Origin: Ignavibacteriales bacterium
GTDB taxonomy: Bacteria > Bacteroidota > Ignavibacteria > Ignavibacteriales > Ignavibacteriaceae
DNA: 64,000 nucleotides
Direction of reading: 5' to 3'
NCBI GenBank assembly: GCA_016707115.1
Contig: JADJIH010000003.1
Span: forward strand, 1-64,000
Shown here in pieces: positions 54,847-64,000 of this stretch (positions within the stretch are counted from its first letter, which is position 1; every line of letters begins with the position of its first letter). The notes under the pieces were generated by a model. It did not search any database, was not told the origin of the DNA, and was given only the letters and a program-made list of their open reading frames with translations. Position numbers and translations under genes: made by a program.

Positions 54847-56204
54847 TGATTGATAGAAAAATCAAACCCGAAGTAAAATCAGAAATTAGTTTTAATCTTC
54901 CAAAACTGAATGATTTTTTATTGGAAAACGGACTAAGAGTAATATTTATTCATAAAGATAAACTTCCGTTAGTAAGATTTAATCTAATGTTAAATGCCGG
55001 AAGTAAATATGATCCTGAAAATAAAAGTGGGTTATCCTACCTAACTTCTCTCGTTTTAGATGAAGGCGCTGATGGAATGAATGCACTGCAGTTAAGTGAT
55101 GAGTTTGATATGCTTGGTTCAAGCTTTAATATTTCTACGGATAATGATCTTGTAAATTTAAGTTTACAAACTCTCTCTGAAAATTTTGATAGATCATTAG
55201 AGTTGTTCAGCAAAGTTTTGCTTAAACCAAGTTTTAACGATGATGACTTTAACAGAGAGAAAAAGAAACTGATAACAAGGATAATGCAAAGTAAAGATGA
55301 ACCTGACTATTTGGCTGACCAAATTTTTGATAGAGTTATTTTAGGCAAATCCAACAGTTATTCCTCCCCTGTTTCCGGATATGAAGAAACGGTTGAATCA
55401 ATTTCAGTTAATGAAGTAAAATTACATTATGCAAGATTTTTCTCACCTTCAAATTCGTCTTTAATTGTTGTTGGGGATTTAGATCAATATGAACTTATAA
55501 AGTTATTAAACAAATATTTTTTAAGTTGGACAAATGTTCAGAATAATAATACAATTTTGCTTTCATCAGCTGAACCAAGCAACAAGATTTATCTGCATCA
55601 CAAATCAGACTCTGTACAAACTGAAATACGAGTTGGACACATAACATCTAAAAGAAATCAAAAAGATTTTTTCCAAAGATATTTACTTAATACAATTTTG
55701 GGTGGACAGTTTACAAGCAGAATCAATCTTAATTTGCGTGAACGAAACGGTTATACTTATGGTGCTACTTCAAGATTTCAATATTTTAAGGATACGGCTT
55801 TTTTCGAAGTGTCAACTTCAGTCGGAATTGAAAATACTGCAAATGCTTTAAAAGAAATTCTTTTTGAACTTGACAACATTCATAGCGGAGTTTCAGAAAA
55901 AGAATTAGAATTCGCTAAATCTTCAATAACAAAAAAGTTTCCACTTAACTTCGAGACGTACCGTCAGATTGCTTCAGGAGTTGCGGGAAAAATACTTTAC
56001 AATTTACCTGATAATTATTTTGATACTTATATCCATAATATAAATTCGGTTTCAAAAGATGACGTGGATAAGGCTGCTAGAGAATTTATAATGAATGATA
56101 AACTTTCGATTGTACTCGTGGGTGATAAAAATTTATTAATGGAAAAACTTGGTGAATTACCTATCGAGATTGTAGAAGTTGATTTGTTTGGCGAAAAGAT
56201 CTGA
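54843..56204 (+). CDS. M16B family peptidase partner lacking the zinc motif
   Basis: A 453-residue M16 protein coupled to the previous gene by a 4-bp overlap. At the position of HxxEH it has YLTSL (in GLSYLTSLVLDEGADG), so it cannot bind zinc. In return it has the conserved NLRERNGYTYG element, which supplies the Arg/Tyr pair to the active site of the partner in M16B heterodimers. The pair thus splits the function in the usual way. It starts ATGATG, so either ATG 54843 or 54846 may be used. Confidence 0.92.
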   Translation: MMIDRKIKPEVKSEISFNLPKLNDFLLENGLRVIFIHKDKLPLVRFNLMLNAGSKYDPENKSGLSYLTSLVLDEGADGMNALQLSDEFDMLGSSFNISTDNDLVNLSLQTLSENFDRSLELFSKVLLKPSFNDDDFNREKKKLITRIMQSKDEPDYLADQIFDRVILGKSNSYSSPVSGYEETVESISVNEVKLHYARFFSPSNSSLIVVGDLDQYELIKLLNKYFLSWTNVQNNNTILLSSAEPSNKIYLHHKSDSVQTEIRVGHITSKRNQKDFFQRYLLNTILGGQFTSRINLNLRERNGYTYGATSRFQYFKDTAFFEVSTSVGIENTANALKEILFELDNIHSGVSEKELEFAKSSITKKFPLNFETYRQIASGVAGKILYNLPDNYFDTYIHNINSVSKDDVDKAAREFIMNDKLSIVLVGDKNLLMEKLGELPIEIVEVDLFGEKI

Positions 56205-56258
56205 GTTATTAATTAAAACGCAGTGATCACACCTAGCTTAGTCTAAACGTGAATGCAA

Positions 56259-57278
56259 TTATCTTTTAATTATTATATCACCGGGGTATATAAACTTATA
56301 ACCAATTTTTCTGTAGGAAGGGATCAAGGTTGAGATGGTTAAATAATTTTCAGCGCTAACCATTAAAACTTTCTCATCATCTTTCTTAACTGATAACATG
56401 AAATCCTGAAAATTATCTTCTAAATTCATAGCATTGGAGTTTATTGATTCAAATCTTCCTTTCGTAACTAAAACTATTCCCCTTTTTTTAAGCTGCTCTT
56501 CTATAAATGCATATTTCTTAGATTCATAAAGATCAGATTTTTCATCAACAATGAAAAATGCCGCTGAATAAAACGTTCCAACAATTTCTTTAATTGATCT
56601 TGATAATCTATCATCTGAATAATTGCCGGATAGTTTATAATCTAGTTCAGTAATATCATCATTAAGCAACAAAGCAAATCTTTTACCTGATTTAGATAAT
56701 AACGATAACTGTTTTTTTGATTCATCATTGGGAACTAGAACACAATAGAATAATTCTGGGATCTTCAAAAAATCATTCAGCATCTCTTCATCTTGTAATG
56801 GAAGATCCGTAACAAGAAATGAAACAGTTCCATATTCTCGTATTATATTTTCAGCATAATAGAACTCTACAGCAATTTTTACTTTCTTTTCGGATGATAA
56901 CTTTAAAATGGTTCTCTTTGTAGAGACAATTTCTTCTGCTTCAATACTAACTTCATTTTCCCAAAATATATTTTTCAATTCAAGAATTAGTAAGTGAATG
57001 GGAACATCTTTTGGAACTTTAACAGAATAGGTTGCAAATAGTGAATCTCCAGAAATGTTTTTTAATTTTTTCTTAGAAATCCAGGTATTTGAAAATCCAT
57101 AGTTTTTTAGTGCAGAGTGAAATGATTTATCAATCTCAATTCCACTAAGTACTTCCCTGTCCTTAGGTTGTTCATCTTTATTTACATACTTTGTTATAAT
57201 AATGTTGCTGATCAGGAGTAATACCACAACTCCGAACAAGACTAATGCAACATTTTTATAAAGTGAAGAATTCAACAT
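56259..57278 (-). CDS. Membrane-anchored protein, possibly divergent polysaccharide deacetylase-like
   Basis: A 339-residue protein with one N-terminal membrane helix (about residues 9-29) and an extracytoplasmic domain. The second half (VSFLVTDLPLQDEEMLNDFLKI, then FYCVLVPNDESKKQLSLL, then FALLLNDD, SAAFFIVD, then IVLVTKGRF and DEKVLMVSAE) follows the strand order of the divergent polysaccharide deacetylase family. The metal-binding residues of that family are not evident, so it would be non-catalytic or misassigned. No close neighbours on its strand. Treat the function as unknown. Confidence 0.5.
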   Translation of the reverse strand: MLNSSLYKNVALVLFGVVVLLLISNIIITKYVNKDEQPKDREVLSGIEIDKSFHSALKNYGFSNTWISKKKLKNISGDSLFATYSVKVPKDVPIHLLILELKNIFWENEVSIEAEEIVSTKRTILKLSSEKKVKIAVEFYYAENIIREYGTVSFLVTDLPLQDEEMLNDFLKIPELFYCVLVPNDESKKQLSLLSKSGKRFALLLNDDITELDYKLSGNYSDDRLSRSIKEIVGTFYSAAFFIVDEKSDLYESKKYAFIEEQLKKRGIVLVTKGRFESINSNAMNLEDNFQDFMLSVKKDDEKVLMVSAENYLTISTLIPSYRKIGYKFIYPGDIIIKR

Positions 57279-57371
57279 ATAAGTTTAAGATCAAATTTCA
57301 TGTTCAAGTTTAATTGCATCAACCACTAGGTTAAATTATGTTCCTAAATCTAACCATCTAAAAAAAACTGT

Positions 57372-58154
57372 TTATTTATTTGTGAATGAAGCTTTTCTTT
57401 TTTCTAGAAATGCTTGTGTGCCTTCTTTAAAGTCTTCGGTTCCGCAACACAAGGCAAACAATGTAGCCTCAAAATTTTGTCCTTCATTTAATGAAACTTC
57501 ATCTACAACTTTAATTGCTTTTAATGCCAAGCGAATAGCTTGCTGACCTTTACTTGTAATTTTTAAAGCCATTTCAAAAGCTTTACTTTGTAACTCACTT
57601 GACGGAAAAACCTTATTGACTAACCCTATCCTAAGAGCTTCAGAAGAATCAATCAGATCAGCAGTTAAAATCATTTCAGCTGCTCTGCCGGAATTAATTA
57701 ATCTAGTCAACCTCTGTGTTCCGCCGTAACCAGGAATAATTCCGAGGTTAACTTCAGGCTGCCCAAACTTAGCGTTTTCACTTGCTAATCTTAAATGACA
57801 AGATAGTGCAAGTTCACAGCCACCGCCAAGTGCAAATCCGTTTACTGCAGCTATTACAGGTTTATCAAATTTTTCTATCATAGAAAAAACTGATTGACCA
57901 AACTCGGCAAACTTTTTACCATCCAGCATATTTAATTTGTTTATCTCGGATATATCTGCTCCCGCAACAAATGCTTTTTCACCGCTTCCGGTTATTATTA
58001 CAACAAAAACATTTTCATCATCTTTTATTGACTCAAATGCATGCTGAAGTTCTATTAAAGTGTCGTGGTTTAGAGCGTTTAATTTATCCGGACGATTTAA
58101 TGTAAGCAATGCAACGTGCTCATTAATATCTAGAAGCAGATTTTTATAATTCAT
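57372..58154 (-). CDS. Enoyl-CoA hydratase/isomerase family protein
   Basis: A 260-residue crotonase-fold enzyme. LNRPDKLNALNHDTL, FVAGADISEIN, NGFALGGGCELALSCHLRLA, and FGQPEVNLGIIPGYGGTQRL with the two catalytic glutamate positions mark a true 2-enoyl-CoA hydratase, acting in fatty-acid or butyryl-CoA metabolism. The length is standard. It lies 9 bp before an outer-membrane protein gene, perhaps only by chance. Other beta-oxidation genes are absent here. Confidence 0.93.
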   Translation of the reverse strand: MNYKNLLLDINEHVALLTLNRPDKLNALNHDTLIELQHAFESIKDDENVFVVIITGSGEKAFVAGADISEINKLNMLDGKKFAEFGQSVFSMIEKFDKPVIAAVNGFALGGGCELALSCHLRLASENAKFGQPEVNLGIIPGYGGTQRLTRLINSGRAAEMILTADLIDSSEALRIGLVNKVFPSSELQSKAFEMALKITSKGQQAIRLALKAIKVVDEVSLNEGQNFEATLFALCCGTEDFKEGTQAFLEKRKASFTNK

Positions 58155-58163
58155 AAATCTCCT

Positions 58164-58763
58164 TTAAAAATTTATATATAGAGGAATTCTTACTTTTAAA
58201 TCAACAGAAACAAATTGGTTTGAAGGCATATAATTGTATGATGCTAATAATTCCATCATAAACATTGAAATTCCAGCACCGGCACTGAATCCAAACTTAC
58301 TTTCATCATCTAGAAAATTATTTTTACCTGAATTCTGATCAAACTCATGCAAAGTTTGATAATATGTATATGATGCTGATGCCTGTATAATCGGCATAAG
58401 CAGAACGATATTTTCTAACAACGGAGCAAAGTAATATCGAGCACCTATATTTACTGGAAGTGCATTAGTATGAAAATTTGAATATTCAGTTTCTTGAAAA
58501 TAATTTTGCGAACCAGGATACTGCTCATATCCTAAATTGGCAAAAAGAAATACAGGAAGAAATTCATTATCAGTGTACGAAAATTCTACGTTCAGTCCAT
58601 AACCAATATCTGTTGTGTTTGAAAAATCTCCAAGCGGCATCCTAGGTCCCACTCCAAAAGCTACAAAAAAGCCTGTAGCTCTGTTCGAGGGTGGTTTTTC
58701 TGCAAAACCGATTGTAGAAAAAATGAGAAGTGTTATAAACAAATATTTGATTGAATTAATCAT
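58164..58763 (-). CDS. Outer-membrane beta-barrel protein, small
   Basis: A 199-residue secreted protein: signal peptide (to about residue 21, IGFAE), then repeated beta strands (GFFVAFGVGPRMPLGDFSN, GYGLNVEFSYTD, LFANLGYEQYPG, VNIGARYYFAP, GFSAGAGISMFMMELLASYNY) ending in aromatic LYINF. This matches the small outer-membrane protein beta-barrel type. Specific role unknown. Confidence 0.72.
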   Translation of the reverse strand: MINSIKYLFITLLIFSTIGFAEKPPSNRATGFFVAFGVGPRMPLGDFSNTTDIGYGLNVEFSYTDNEFLPVFLFANLGYEQYPGSQNYFQETEYSNFHTNALPVNIGARYYFAPLLENIVLLMPIIQASASYTYYQTLHEFDQNSGKNNFLDDESKFGFSAGAGISMFMMELLASYNYMPSNQFVSVDLKVRIPLYINF

Positions 58764-58799
58764 CTTATAAAAAATTAATTAAATAGTAATAATCATTAT

Positions 58800-59258
58800 T
58801 TACTTTTGGGTTTCAACAGATGATGCTGACGATATTATAACCTGATCAGCCAATTTTCCGCCATAATATCCTGCTTGAAAAACAAAATATCCACCAATTA
58901 AAGACAATACAAAGATAACACTAATAATTATTGCGTTAAGTTTTTTCTTAATGAACAAAAAATATCTTAACACCAGTAAAAAAGAAAAGTACCATACGGT
59001 TAAATTTGCAAATGTTTGATGCGTATTAAATATTTCTTTTCCAGAATTAGTCCAATTTTTTATAAATTCAAAAGCCTGATTACCTGAAAGAACAGCGAAG
59101 AAAGATCCTATTACTCCTATTGCAAGAAACAGCATTGCAGATTTTGAAAAGAAGTCTTTTCTTGTAATTAAAAAAGATAACTCCAAAAATGGATAAAGCA
59201 TTAAAAATGCTATCGGAAAATGAATAACTTTTGAATGTATACTTGCTAAAAATTCCAT
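58800..59258 (-). CDS. DUF2231-like four-helix membrane protein
   Basis: A 152-residue protein with four hydrophobic segments. The start SIHSKVIHFPIAFLMLYPFLEL, with a conserved histidine and proline, and the SGNQAFEFIKNW and NTHQTFANLTVWYF segments match DUF2231 proteins, whose histidines suggest heme or metal binding. Function is not established. It begins 8 bp after the SDR gene on the same strand. Confidence 0.72.
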   Translation of the reverse strand: MEFLASIHSKVIHFPIAFLMLYPFLELSFLITRKDFFSKSAMLFLAIGVIGSFFAVLSGNQAFEFIKNWTNSGKEIFNTHQTFANLTVWYFSFLLVLRYFLFIKKKLNAIIISVIFVLSLIGGYFVFQAGYYGGKLADQVIISSASSVETQK

Positions 59259-59266
59259 TTGCTTTT

Positions 59267-60022
59267 TTATCCGACTAAAACTGAACCGCCATTAACGTTA
59301 AGCACTTCACCATTAATATGTCTGGACAGATCGGAGGCAAGAAATAATACAGGACCAGCTATATCATCTGCGGTTGCTATCCTTCCTATAGGAATTTTTT
59401 TTAACTCTTCATCTAAACTTTTTTTATTGGATAAAACGCTTTTAGACATATCAGTTAAAACCCATCCCGGTGCAACACTGTTTATGTTTATATTAAAAGG
59501 GCCGAGTTCTGAAGCAAGTGATTTTGTAAATGAGATCATTCCGCCTTTTGAAGCTGCGTAATGTGAGTAATGTGCTTCTCCCCTTTGTCCCGCTGTAGAT
59601 GATATATTAATTATCTTGCCATATCTTTTTAACTTCATAAAATGGATTACTTGCTGAGTAAATAAAAATGTAGAGGTAAGATTTGTTTTTAAAGTTTCTT
59701 CCCAGGCAGAAAGTTTCATGCTACTTATTTTACCTTCTTTCCAGATTCCTGCATTATTTACTAAGACATCTATTCTTCCAAAATCTTTTACTACAGTTTG
59801 AACTGTATTTTTAATCTCTGCCTCATTATTAATATCAACTTTATATGCTTTGCATTTCGAAATCTTTGAAAACCGCTTCTCCAATTTGGCAGCTAGTGCC
59901 GGATTGGAATTATAAGTAAAAGCAACAGAAGCACCAGCCATACAAAAATATTTAACACAGGCAGCTCCAATTCCCCTTGATCCACCAGTAATTAAAACTT
60001 TTTTAGCATTTAAATTGAACAT
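59267..60022 (-). CDS. SDR-family oxidoreductase (3-oxoacyl-ACP reductase-like)
   Basis: A 251-residue NAD(P)-binding enzyme. TGGSRGIGAACVKYF binds the cofactor, NNAGIW follows, ISSTAGQ carries the catalytic Ser, YSHYAASKGG the Tyr and Lys, and GEVLNVNGGSV closes the fold. It resembles FabG, but it stands outside a fatty-acid gene cluster, so another ketone/alcohol substrate is possible. It lies 2 bp after truA. Confidence 0.9.
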   Translation of the reverse strand: MFNLNAKKVLITGGSRGIGAACVKYFCMAGASVAFTYNSNPALAAKLEKRFSKISKCKAYKVDINNEAEIKNTVQTVVKDFGRIDVLVNNAGIWKEGKISSMKLSAWEETLKTNLTSTFLFTQQVIHFMKLKRYGKIINISSTAGQRGEAHYSHYAASKGGMISFTKSLASELGPFNININSVAPGWVLTDMSKSVLSNKKSLDEELKKIPIGRIATADDIAGPVLFLASDLSRHINGEVLNVNGGSVLVG

Positions 60023-60024
60023 TT

Positions 60025-60753
60025 TTAATACTCCACTTTATATAAAAATAGTCCTTTAGCCGGAACAGATTCAAAAGCTTCTTCCCGGTTTTGTGAATTA
60101 AATATTTCCTTAATAAATCTCTCAGGTTCAGGTTGATCCTGAGCATTTAACAAAGTTCCAACAATCGTTCTTACCATTCCATGCAAATATCTGCTTGCCT
60201 GGATAGAGAACAAAATTACTTCGCCTCTCTTACGCCAAATTGTTTTATACACAGTACAATCTTTATTTTCAATTTCATCATTCTTTTTACTAAAAGATGT
60301 AAAATCTTTTTCACCCAAAAATGAGTTACTAAGGAAAGTGAGTTTTTCTAAATCAATTTTACGTGGATAAAAATATGAATAATTTTTATAGAATGGTGAT
60401 TTTGTTTGCGTTATTAAGTACAAATAAGTTCTTTTTTTAGCATCAAACCTTGCATGAAATTCGAGACCAACTTCTTCCATCGCAGAAACTACTATATCAG
60501 ATGGTAAAATTGAATTAAGTGAATGTTTGAATCTGTATATATCTATTTCTGTCTCTGTTCTAAAATTTGCTGCTTGCCCAAGTGCGTGGACACCCGAATC
60601 CGTTCTACCGGATCCAATAAGATTAATCTTATCTTTTAACAAAACCTCAATTGCTTCAGTTATTTTTTGCTGGATAGACTTCGAATTTTTTTGGATTTGC
60701 CATCCGGAGTAGTTTGTACCATCATACTGGACAATTAGTTTATAGTTTTTCAA
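60025..60753 (-). CDS. truA: tRNA pseudouridine(38-40) synthase TruA
   Basis: TruA makes pseudouridine in the anticodon stem of many tRNAs. VQYDGTNYSGWQIQKNSKSIQ starts the family pattern in two parts, and GSGRTDSGVHALGQ carries catalytic Asp52. HARFDAKKRTYLYLI and RYLHGMVRTIVGTLL are further family motifs. The length of 242 residues is normal. First gene of a short minus-strand group with the SDR and DUF2231 genes. Confidence 0.97.
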   Translation of the reverse strand: MKNYKLIVQYDGTNYSGWQIQKNSKSIQQKITEAIEVLLKDKINLIGSGRTDSGVHALGQAANFRTETEIDIYRFKHSLNSILPSDIVVSAMEEVGLEFHARFDAKKRTYLYLITQTKSPFYKNYSYFYPRKIDLEKLTFLSNSFLGEKDFTSFSKKNDEIENKDCTVYKTIWRKRGEVILFSIQASRYLHGMVRTIVGTLLNAQDQPEPERFIKEIFNSQNREEAFESVPAKGLFLYKVEY

Positions 60754-60972
60754 ATGCAGAAATCTTGAAATTGTTATTTTATATTGTAAAGATAACCTTC
60801 AAGTTAAATTATAACAATCAATAAAATGTCATCAATTCTTCTTTATAGACAGTGAATAGATAACTTAATAATCTTATATTTTCACTAAACATTAAATAAT
60901 AATCTGATTATCTTATTACATAAGTTTTTATCTTTATTTAATTCTATTTTTTAATGGATTAATTAAAACCTT

Positions 60973-63900
60973 ATGAAACCTTCATCTAAATCATCCGTAA
61001 ATACGAAAAGCGCAAAAAATAAAATGCCTAAAGAAAAATATGATAAGTATCGTTCGCTTTACGAAAACCACCCTTTAATACATATTACGATTGATCTAGA
61101 TGGAAAAATCAAATCTGTAAATGAAAGCGGCGCGCTTGAGATAGGTTATGAGGTTAATGAGTTAATTAATTCAGATATTTCTAATTTGTTTATCCCCCAA
61201 GATGCTGTTCGAATTGAAAAACAAATTCAGTATGTACTGCTTAACCCGGCAAAACAGTCATCACACGAGATGAAAATGCTGAGGAAGAACAAGCAGGAAT
61301 TCTGGGTACGAGAAACTATTTATACAGCAAAAGATGATTCTTTAATTAATGAAGTATTTTTTGTATTTGATAACATCACCTATCAAAAAAATGCTGAAGC
61401 AAATGCAAAAAGTCTTGCACAAAGTTTACAGAATATGCTTGATGCATCACCGCTTGGTGTGCTAGTTTATAGATTAGATGAAAATGGAGATCTGATCCTT
61501 ATAAGCACAAATCAGTCGGCAGTTAATATACTGCAAATAGATGTTTATGCATTAATTTCAAAAAAGATTCAGGATATTTTTCCATCTTTATTAAATAATA
61601 ATATAATTAACAAGTTTTTTGGAGTACTGAGTACGGGTCAACCTCTGTTGAATCAGAACTTATATTATGAGGATATTCACTTTAATGGTATTTATGAATT
61701 TTCAGTTATGAAATTATCGGACAGTACAATCGCGGTTTTTTTTACTGATATAACTGAAAAACAAAACGCACTTAATTCACTGAAACGAAACGAACTAAAG
61801 TATAAAGCTCTTTTTGAATCCGCTAATGATGCCATCTTTCTTATGAGAAATGATGTTTTTATTGACTGCAACGAAAAGACCGTTGAGATATTCAGGACTG
61901 AGAAAGATAAAATTATTGGTAAAAATCCTTATCTGTTTTCTCCCGATTTTCAGCCAGATGGACAAGATTCAAAATCTAAAGCAAAAGAAAAAATAGCTCA
62001 GGCTCTGAAAGATATTCCGCAGTTTTTTGAATGGAAACATTTAAGATCAGACGGAACTCAATTTGATGCAGAAGTAAGTTTAAAACGAATTGAATTTGAG
62101 CACGATTTTTTTTTACAGGCTATTGTTAGAGATATAACAGATAGAAAAAAATCTGAAAGGATTATTTCTGAACAGAAACGTGAACTCTCTACTCTTATGA
62201 GTAATCTGCCAGGCATGGCATATAGATGTGCAAATAATATCAACTGGACTATGGAATTTGTGAGTGAAGGTTGTTTTCAATTAACAGGCTACAAAAAAGA
62301 TGATTTAATAAACGATCGAGTGATGAGCTATGCAAATCTTATTCACAAAGATGACCAGTTACTTGTATATGAAACAGTTCAAAATGCTGTAAATAATCAT
62401 GAACAATTTACAGTGTTGTACAGAATAAACACATGGCAAGGGCGTCAGAAATGGGTGTGGGAAAAAGGCTGCGCAATTTATAATGATAGAGGTGACGTTA
62501 TTTGTCTGGAAGGATTTGTTACAGATATAACAGAAAGAAAAATTGCAGAAGAAAAGATAAATATTCTTGCACACGCATTAAAAAGTGTATCCGAATGTGT
62601 ATGCATTACCAATATGCGGGATAATATTATTTTTGTAAATAAATCATTCAGTCGTGTTTACGGATATTCACTTTCAGAATTAGTTGGAAAGCCGATTACT
62701 TTTGTTAGATCATTAAATAACGATCCAGCAATTGTAAAAAGAATATTACCAGAAACTCTTGGTGGCGGCTGGACTGGTGAACTAATTAATAAAAGGAAAA
62801 ATGGCGAAGAGTTTCCTGTGCATCTTTCTACTTCTTTAATTACGGATGATGCCGGAAAACCAATTGCTCTTGCAGGGGTTTCACTTGATATCTCAGATTC
62901 AAAAAGGCATGAATTAGAATTAAAAGAGGCAAGAGAAAAAGCTGATCAAGCTACCAGATTAAAAAGTCATTTTTTTACAAACATCAGTCATGAACTTAGA
63001 ACTCCTTTGGTTGGAATTTTAGGATTTGCTGAGATTCTAAAAGATGAGATAAAACAATCAGAACATTCTGATATGGCTGAGATGATTTTTAACAGCGGTA
63101 AACGTCTGATGGATACACTTAATTCAGTTCTGGATCTTTCAAGAATTGAAGCGGATAAACTTGAAATAAAGTTCGTAGAAGTAAACTTAAATATTTTTAT
63201 AGATGAAAACATAAAGCTCTTTCAATCTATTGGCGCTAAAAAAGGATTATCTGTAATAGTTAAAAAGTCTGAGGAAAAAGTATATGTATTAGTTGATGAA
63301 CAATTACTTTTTCAGATACTTAATAATCTAATTGGTAACGCAATTAAATACACTGAAAAAGGGTCAGTTTCTGTTGAAGTAAAAACTATTAATGAAAACA
63401 ATAAAAATTTCGCTTCAATTTCTGTTATCGATACCGGAATTGGAATCAAAGAGGAAAATATTAAACAGATATTTGAAGAGTTTAGACAGGTTAGTGAAGG
63501 ACTAAGCAGACAATTTGAAGGAACAGGCCTTGGCTTGACAATCACAAAACGATTTGTTGAATTAATGCTTGGACAAATAAGAGTTAAAAGTGAATTTGGA
63601 AAAGGAACCTCTTTTGAAGTTATATTTCCATTACATCATTTCATTGATTCTTTTCATAATAATATTTCTAATCTTGATTCAGAATTCGAAAGCGATGATA
63701 CTGAATTAGAATTTGAACTTACTGAATTACCTGATATTCTGATGGTAGATAATGATGAAGCAAGCAGAGAAATTACAAGATTGTTCCTAAAGGATATAAG
63801 TAAAGTTGATTTTGCTGAAACAGGCGAGGATGCAATCAAACTTGTAAAGAAAAAGTCTTATAAATTAATTTTAATGGATATAAATCTTGGTAAAGGATTA

Positions 63901-64000
63901 TCTGGAATTGAAACAACACAGCGAATCAAAAAAATCAGTAATTATAAATCAACTCCCATTGTCGCTTTAACTGCATTTGCCCTTTCCGGTGAAAAAGAAG
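60973..64000 (+). CDS. Multi-PAS hybrid sensor histidine kinase (runs off the window)
   Basis: An open frame from ATG 60973 to the end of the window (more than 1,009 codons, no stop). It has about five PAS-type domains in a row (YRSLYENHPLIHITIDLDGK; LLDASPLGVLVYRL-type; YKALFESANDAIFLMRND; LMSNLPGMAYRC with a PAC-like GFVTDITERK; SVSECVCITNMRDN), a HisKA domain with His about 673 in FTNISHELRTP, a HATPase domain (NLIGNAIKYTEKG, DTGIGI, GTGLGLTI), and a receiver domain (MVDNDEA, phospho-acceptor Asp about 969 in LILMDINLGKG). No membrane segment is seen before the kinase core, so it is probably cytoplasmic. The C-terminus is not visible. Confidence 0.93.
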   Translation, partial: MKPSSKSSVNTKSAKNKMPKEKYDKYRSLYENHPLIHITIDLDGKIKSVNESGALEIGYEVNELINSDISNLFIPQDAVRIEKQIQYVLLNPAKQSSHEMKMLRKNKQEFWVRETIYTAKDDSLINEVFFVFDNITYQKNAEANAKSLAQSLQNMLDASPLGVLVYRLDENGDLILISTNQSAVNILQIDVYALISKKIQDIFPSLLNNNIINKFFGVLSTGQPLLNQNLYYEDIHFNGIYEFSVMKLSDSTIAVFFTDITEKQNALNSLKRNELKYKALFESANDAIFLMRNDVFIDCNEKTVEIFRTEKDKIIGKNPYLFSPDFQPDGQDSKSKAKEKIAQALKDIPQFFEWKHLRSDGTQFDAEVSLKRIEFEHDFFLQAIVRDITDRKKSERIISEQKRELSTLMSNLPGMAYRCANNINWTMEFVSEGCFQLTGYKKDDLINDRVMSYANLIHKDDQLLVYETVQNAVNNHEQFTVLYRINTWQGRQKWVWEKGCAIYNDRGDVICLEGFVTDITERKIAEEKINILAHALKSVSECVCITNMRDNIIFVNKSFSRVYGYSLSELVGKPITFVRSLNNDPAIVKRILPETLGGGWTGELINKRKNGEEFPVHLSTSLITDDAGKPIALAGVSLDISDSKRHELELKEAREKADQATRLKSHFFTNISHELRTPLVGILGFAEILKDEIKQSEHSDMAEMIFNSGKRLMDTLNSVLDLSRIEADKLEIKFVEVNLNIFIDENIKLFQSIGAKKGLSVIVKKSEEKVYVLVDEQLLFQILNNLIGNAIKYTEKGSVSVEVKTINENNKNFASISVIDTGIGIKEENIKQIFEEFRQVSEGLSRQFEGTGLGLTITKRFVELMLGQIRVKSEFGKGTSFEVIFPLHHFIDSFHNNISNLDSEFESDDTELEFELTELPDILMVDNDEASREITRLFLKDISKVDFAETGEDAIKLVKKKSYKLILMDINLGKGLSGIETTQRIKKISNYKSTPIVALTAFALSGEKE

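Noticed and set aside
1..64000. CRISPR array, intact prophage, insertion sequence or rRNA operon
   Set aside because: I looked for regularly spaced repeats, transposase or phage structural genes and rRNA sequence and saw none; only an integrase remnant and dispersed palindromic repeats are present.

Overview
The window is AT-rich (about one third G+C by eye) and most likely comes from a member of the Ignavibacteria (Bacteroidota/Chlorobi group). Three things support this: a secreted protein ending in a Por/type IX secretion sorting domain with the core NYPNPFNPSTKI (42659-43735), CarboxypepD_reg/TonB-dependent receptors, and a tRNA gene without encoded CCA. Many genes have strong Shine-Dalgarno sequences (for example AGGAGG before ftsZ), which is unusual for true Bacteroidia/Flavobacteriia. 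This placement is inference; no rRNA is present.

Region by region. (1) 1-1911: an N-terminally truncated and frameshifted SOS-type DnaE polymerase remnant under a LexA-like palindrome, and a small CPXCG cysteine-rich protein. (2) 1924-18613, all on the minus strand: a compact dcw cluster in the order mraZ, rsmH, ftsL, ftsI, murE, murF, mraY, murD, ftsW, murG, an unrecognised PH-like membrane protein, murC, ftsQ, ftsA, ftsZ and a small membrane protein. It starts with a well-formed MraZ operator (three motifs at 10-bp spacing). murB and ddl are absent. The MurE DNPR motif predicts meso-diaminopimelate peptidoglycan. (3) 18841-24183: a NarL-type two-component pair followed by small lipoprotein and membrane genes. 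A 28-bp direct repeat with a 16-bp perfect palindrome flanks the first two of these. Further on are a DUF3892 gene, a hairpin-rich intergenic region, a membrane protein split by an apparent 5-nt insertion, and an isoprenylcysteine-methyltransferase-like gene. (4) 24605-32483: an outer-membrane beta-barrel, a monoheme cytochrome c lipoprotein, a tandem pair of DUF3857/transglutaminase-like proteins (one with, one without catalytic residues) and a TonB-dependent receptor. (5) 32550-35319: a lipoprotein joining a TonB C-terminal-like and a parvulin domain, a stand-alone receiver protein, and an integrase remnant next to tRNA-Thr(CGT), which looks like an old integration scar. (6) 35403-36538: a 31-residue mS38/bS22-like ribosomal protein, a zinc-ribbon/TPR protein and an HU/IHF protein. 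(7) 36790-48776: a copper chaperone and a frame-broken CopA ATPase, an IMPDH/GMP reductase family enzyme with PepF, a T9SS cargo protein, a SLC13/DASS transporter, gatB, lepB and a STAS-like protein, with several dispersed palindromic repeats. (8) 48908-64000: a large Oar-like TonB receptor, a nucleotide pyrophosphatase/phosphodiesterase overlapping a complementary M16 peptidase pair, a deacetylase-like protein, enoyl-CoA hydratase, an outer-membrane protein, a DUF2231 protein, an SDR reductase, truA, and a multi-PAS hybrid histidine kinase that runs off the window.

Most of the sequence is ordinary housekeeping and envelope biology. I do not see a clear new defence or biosynthetic system. The points most worth a second look are the LexA-like box on a broken polymerase, the MraZ operator, the FtsZ tail with two candidate partner-binding motifs, the active/inactive transglutaminase pair, the 28-bp palindromic repeat beside a response regulator, the hairpin cluster at 22.4-22.6 kb, and three reading-frame breaks (dnaE, the split membrane gene, copA) that are either real decay or assembly errors.
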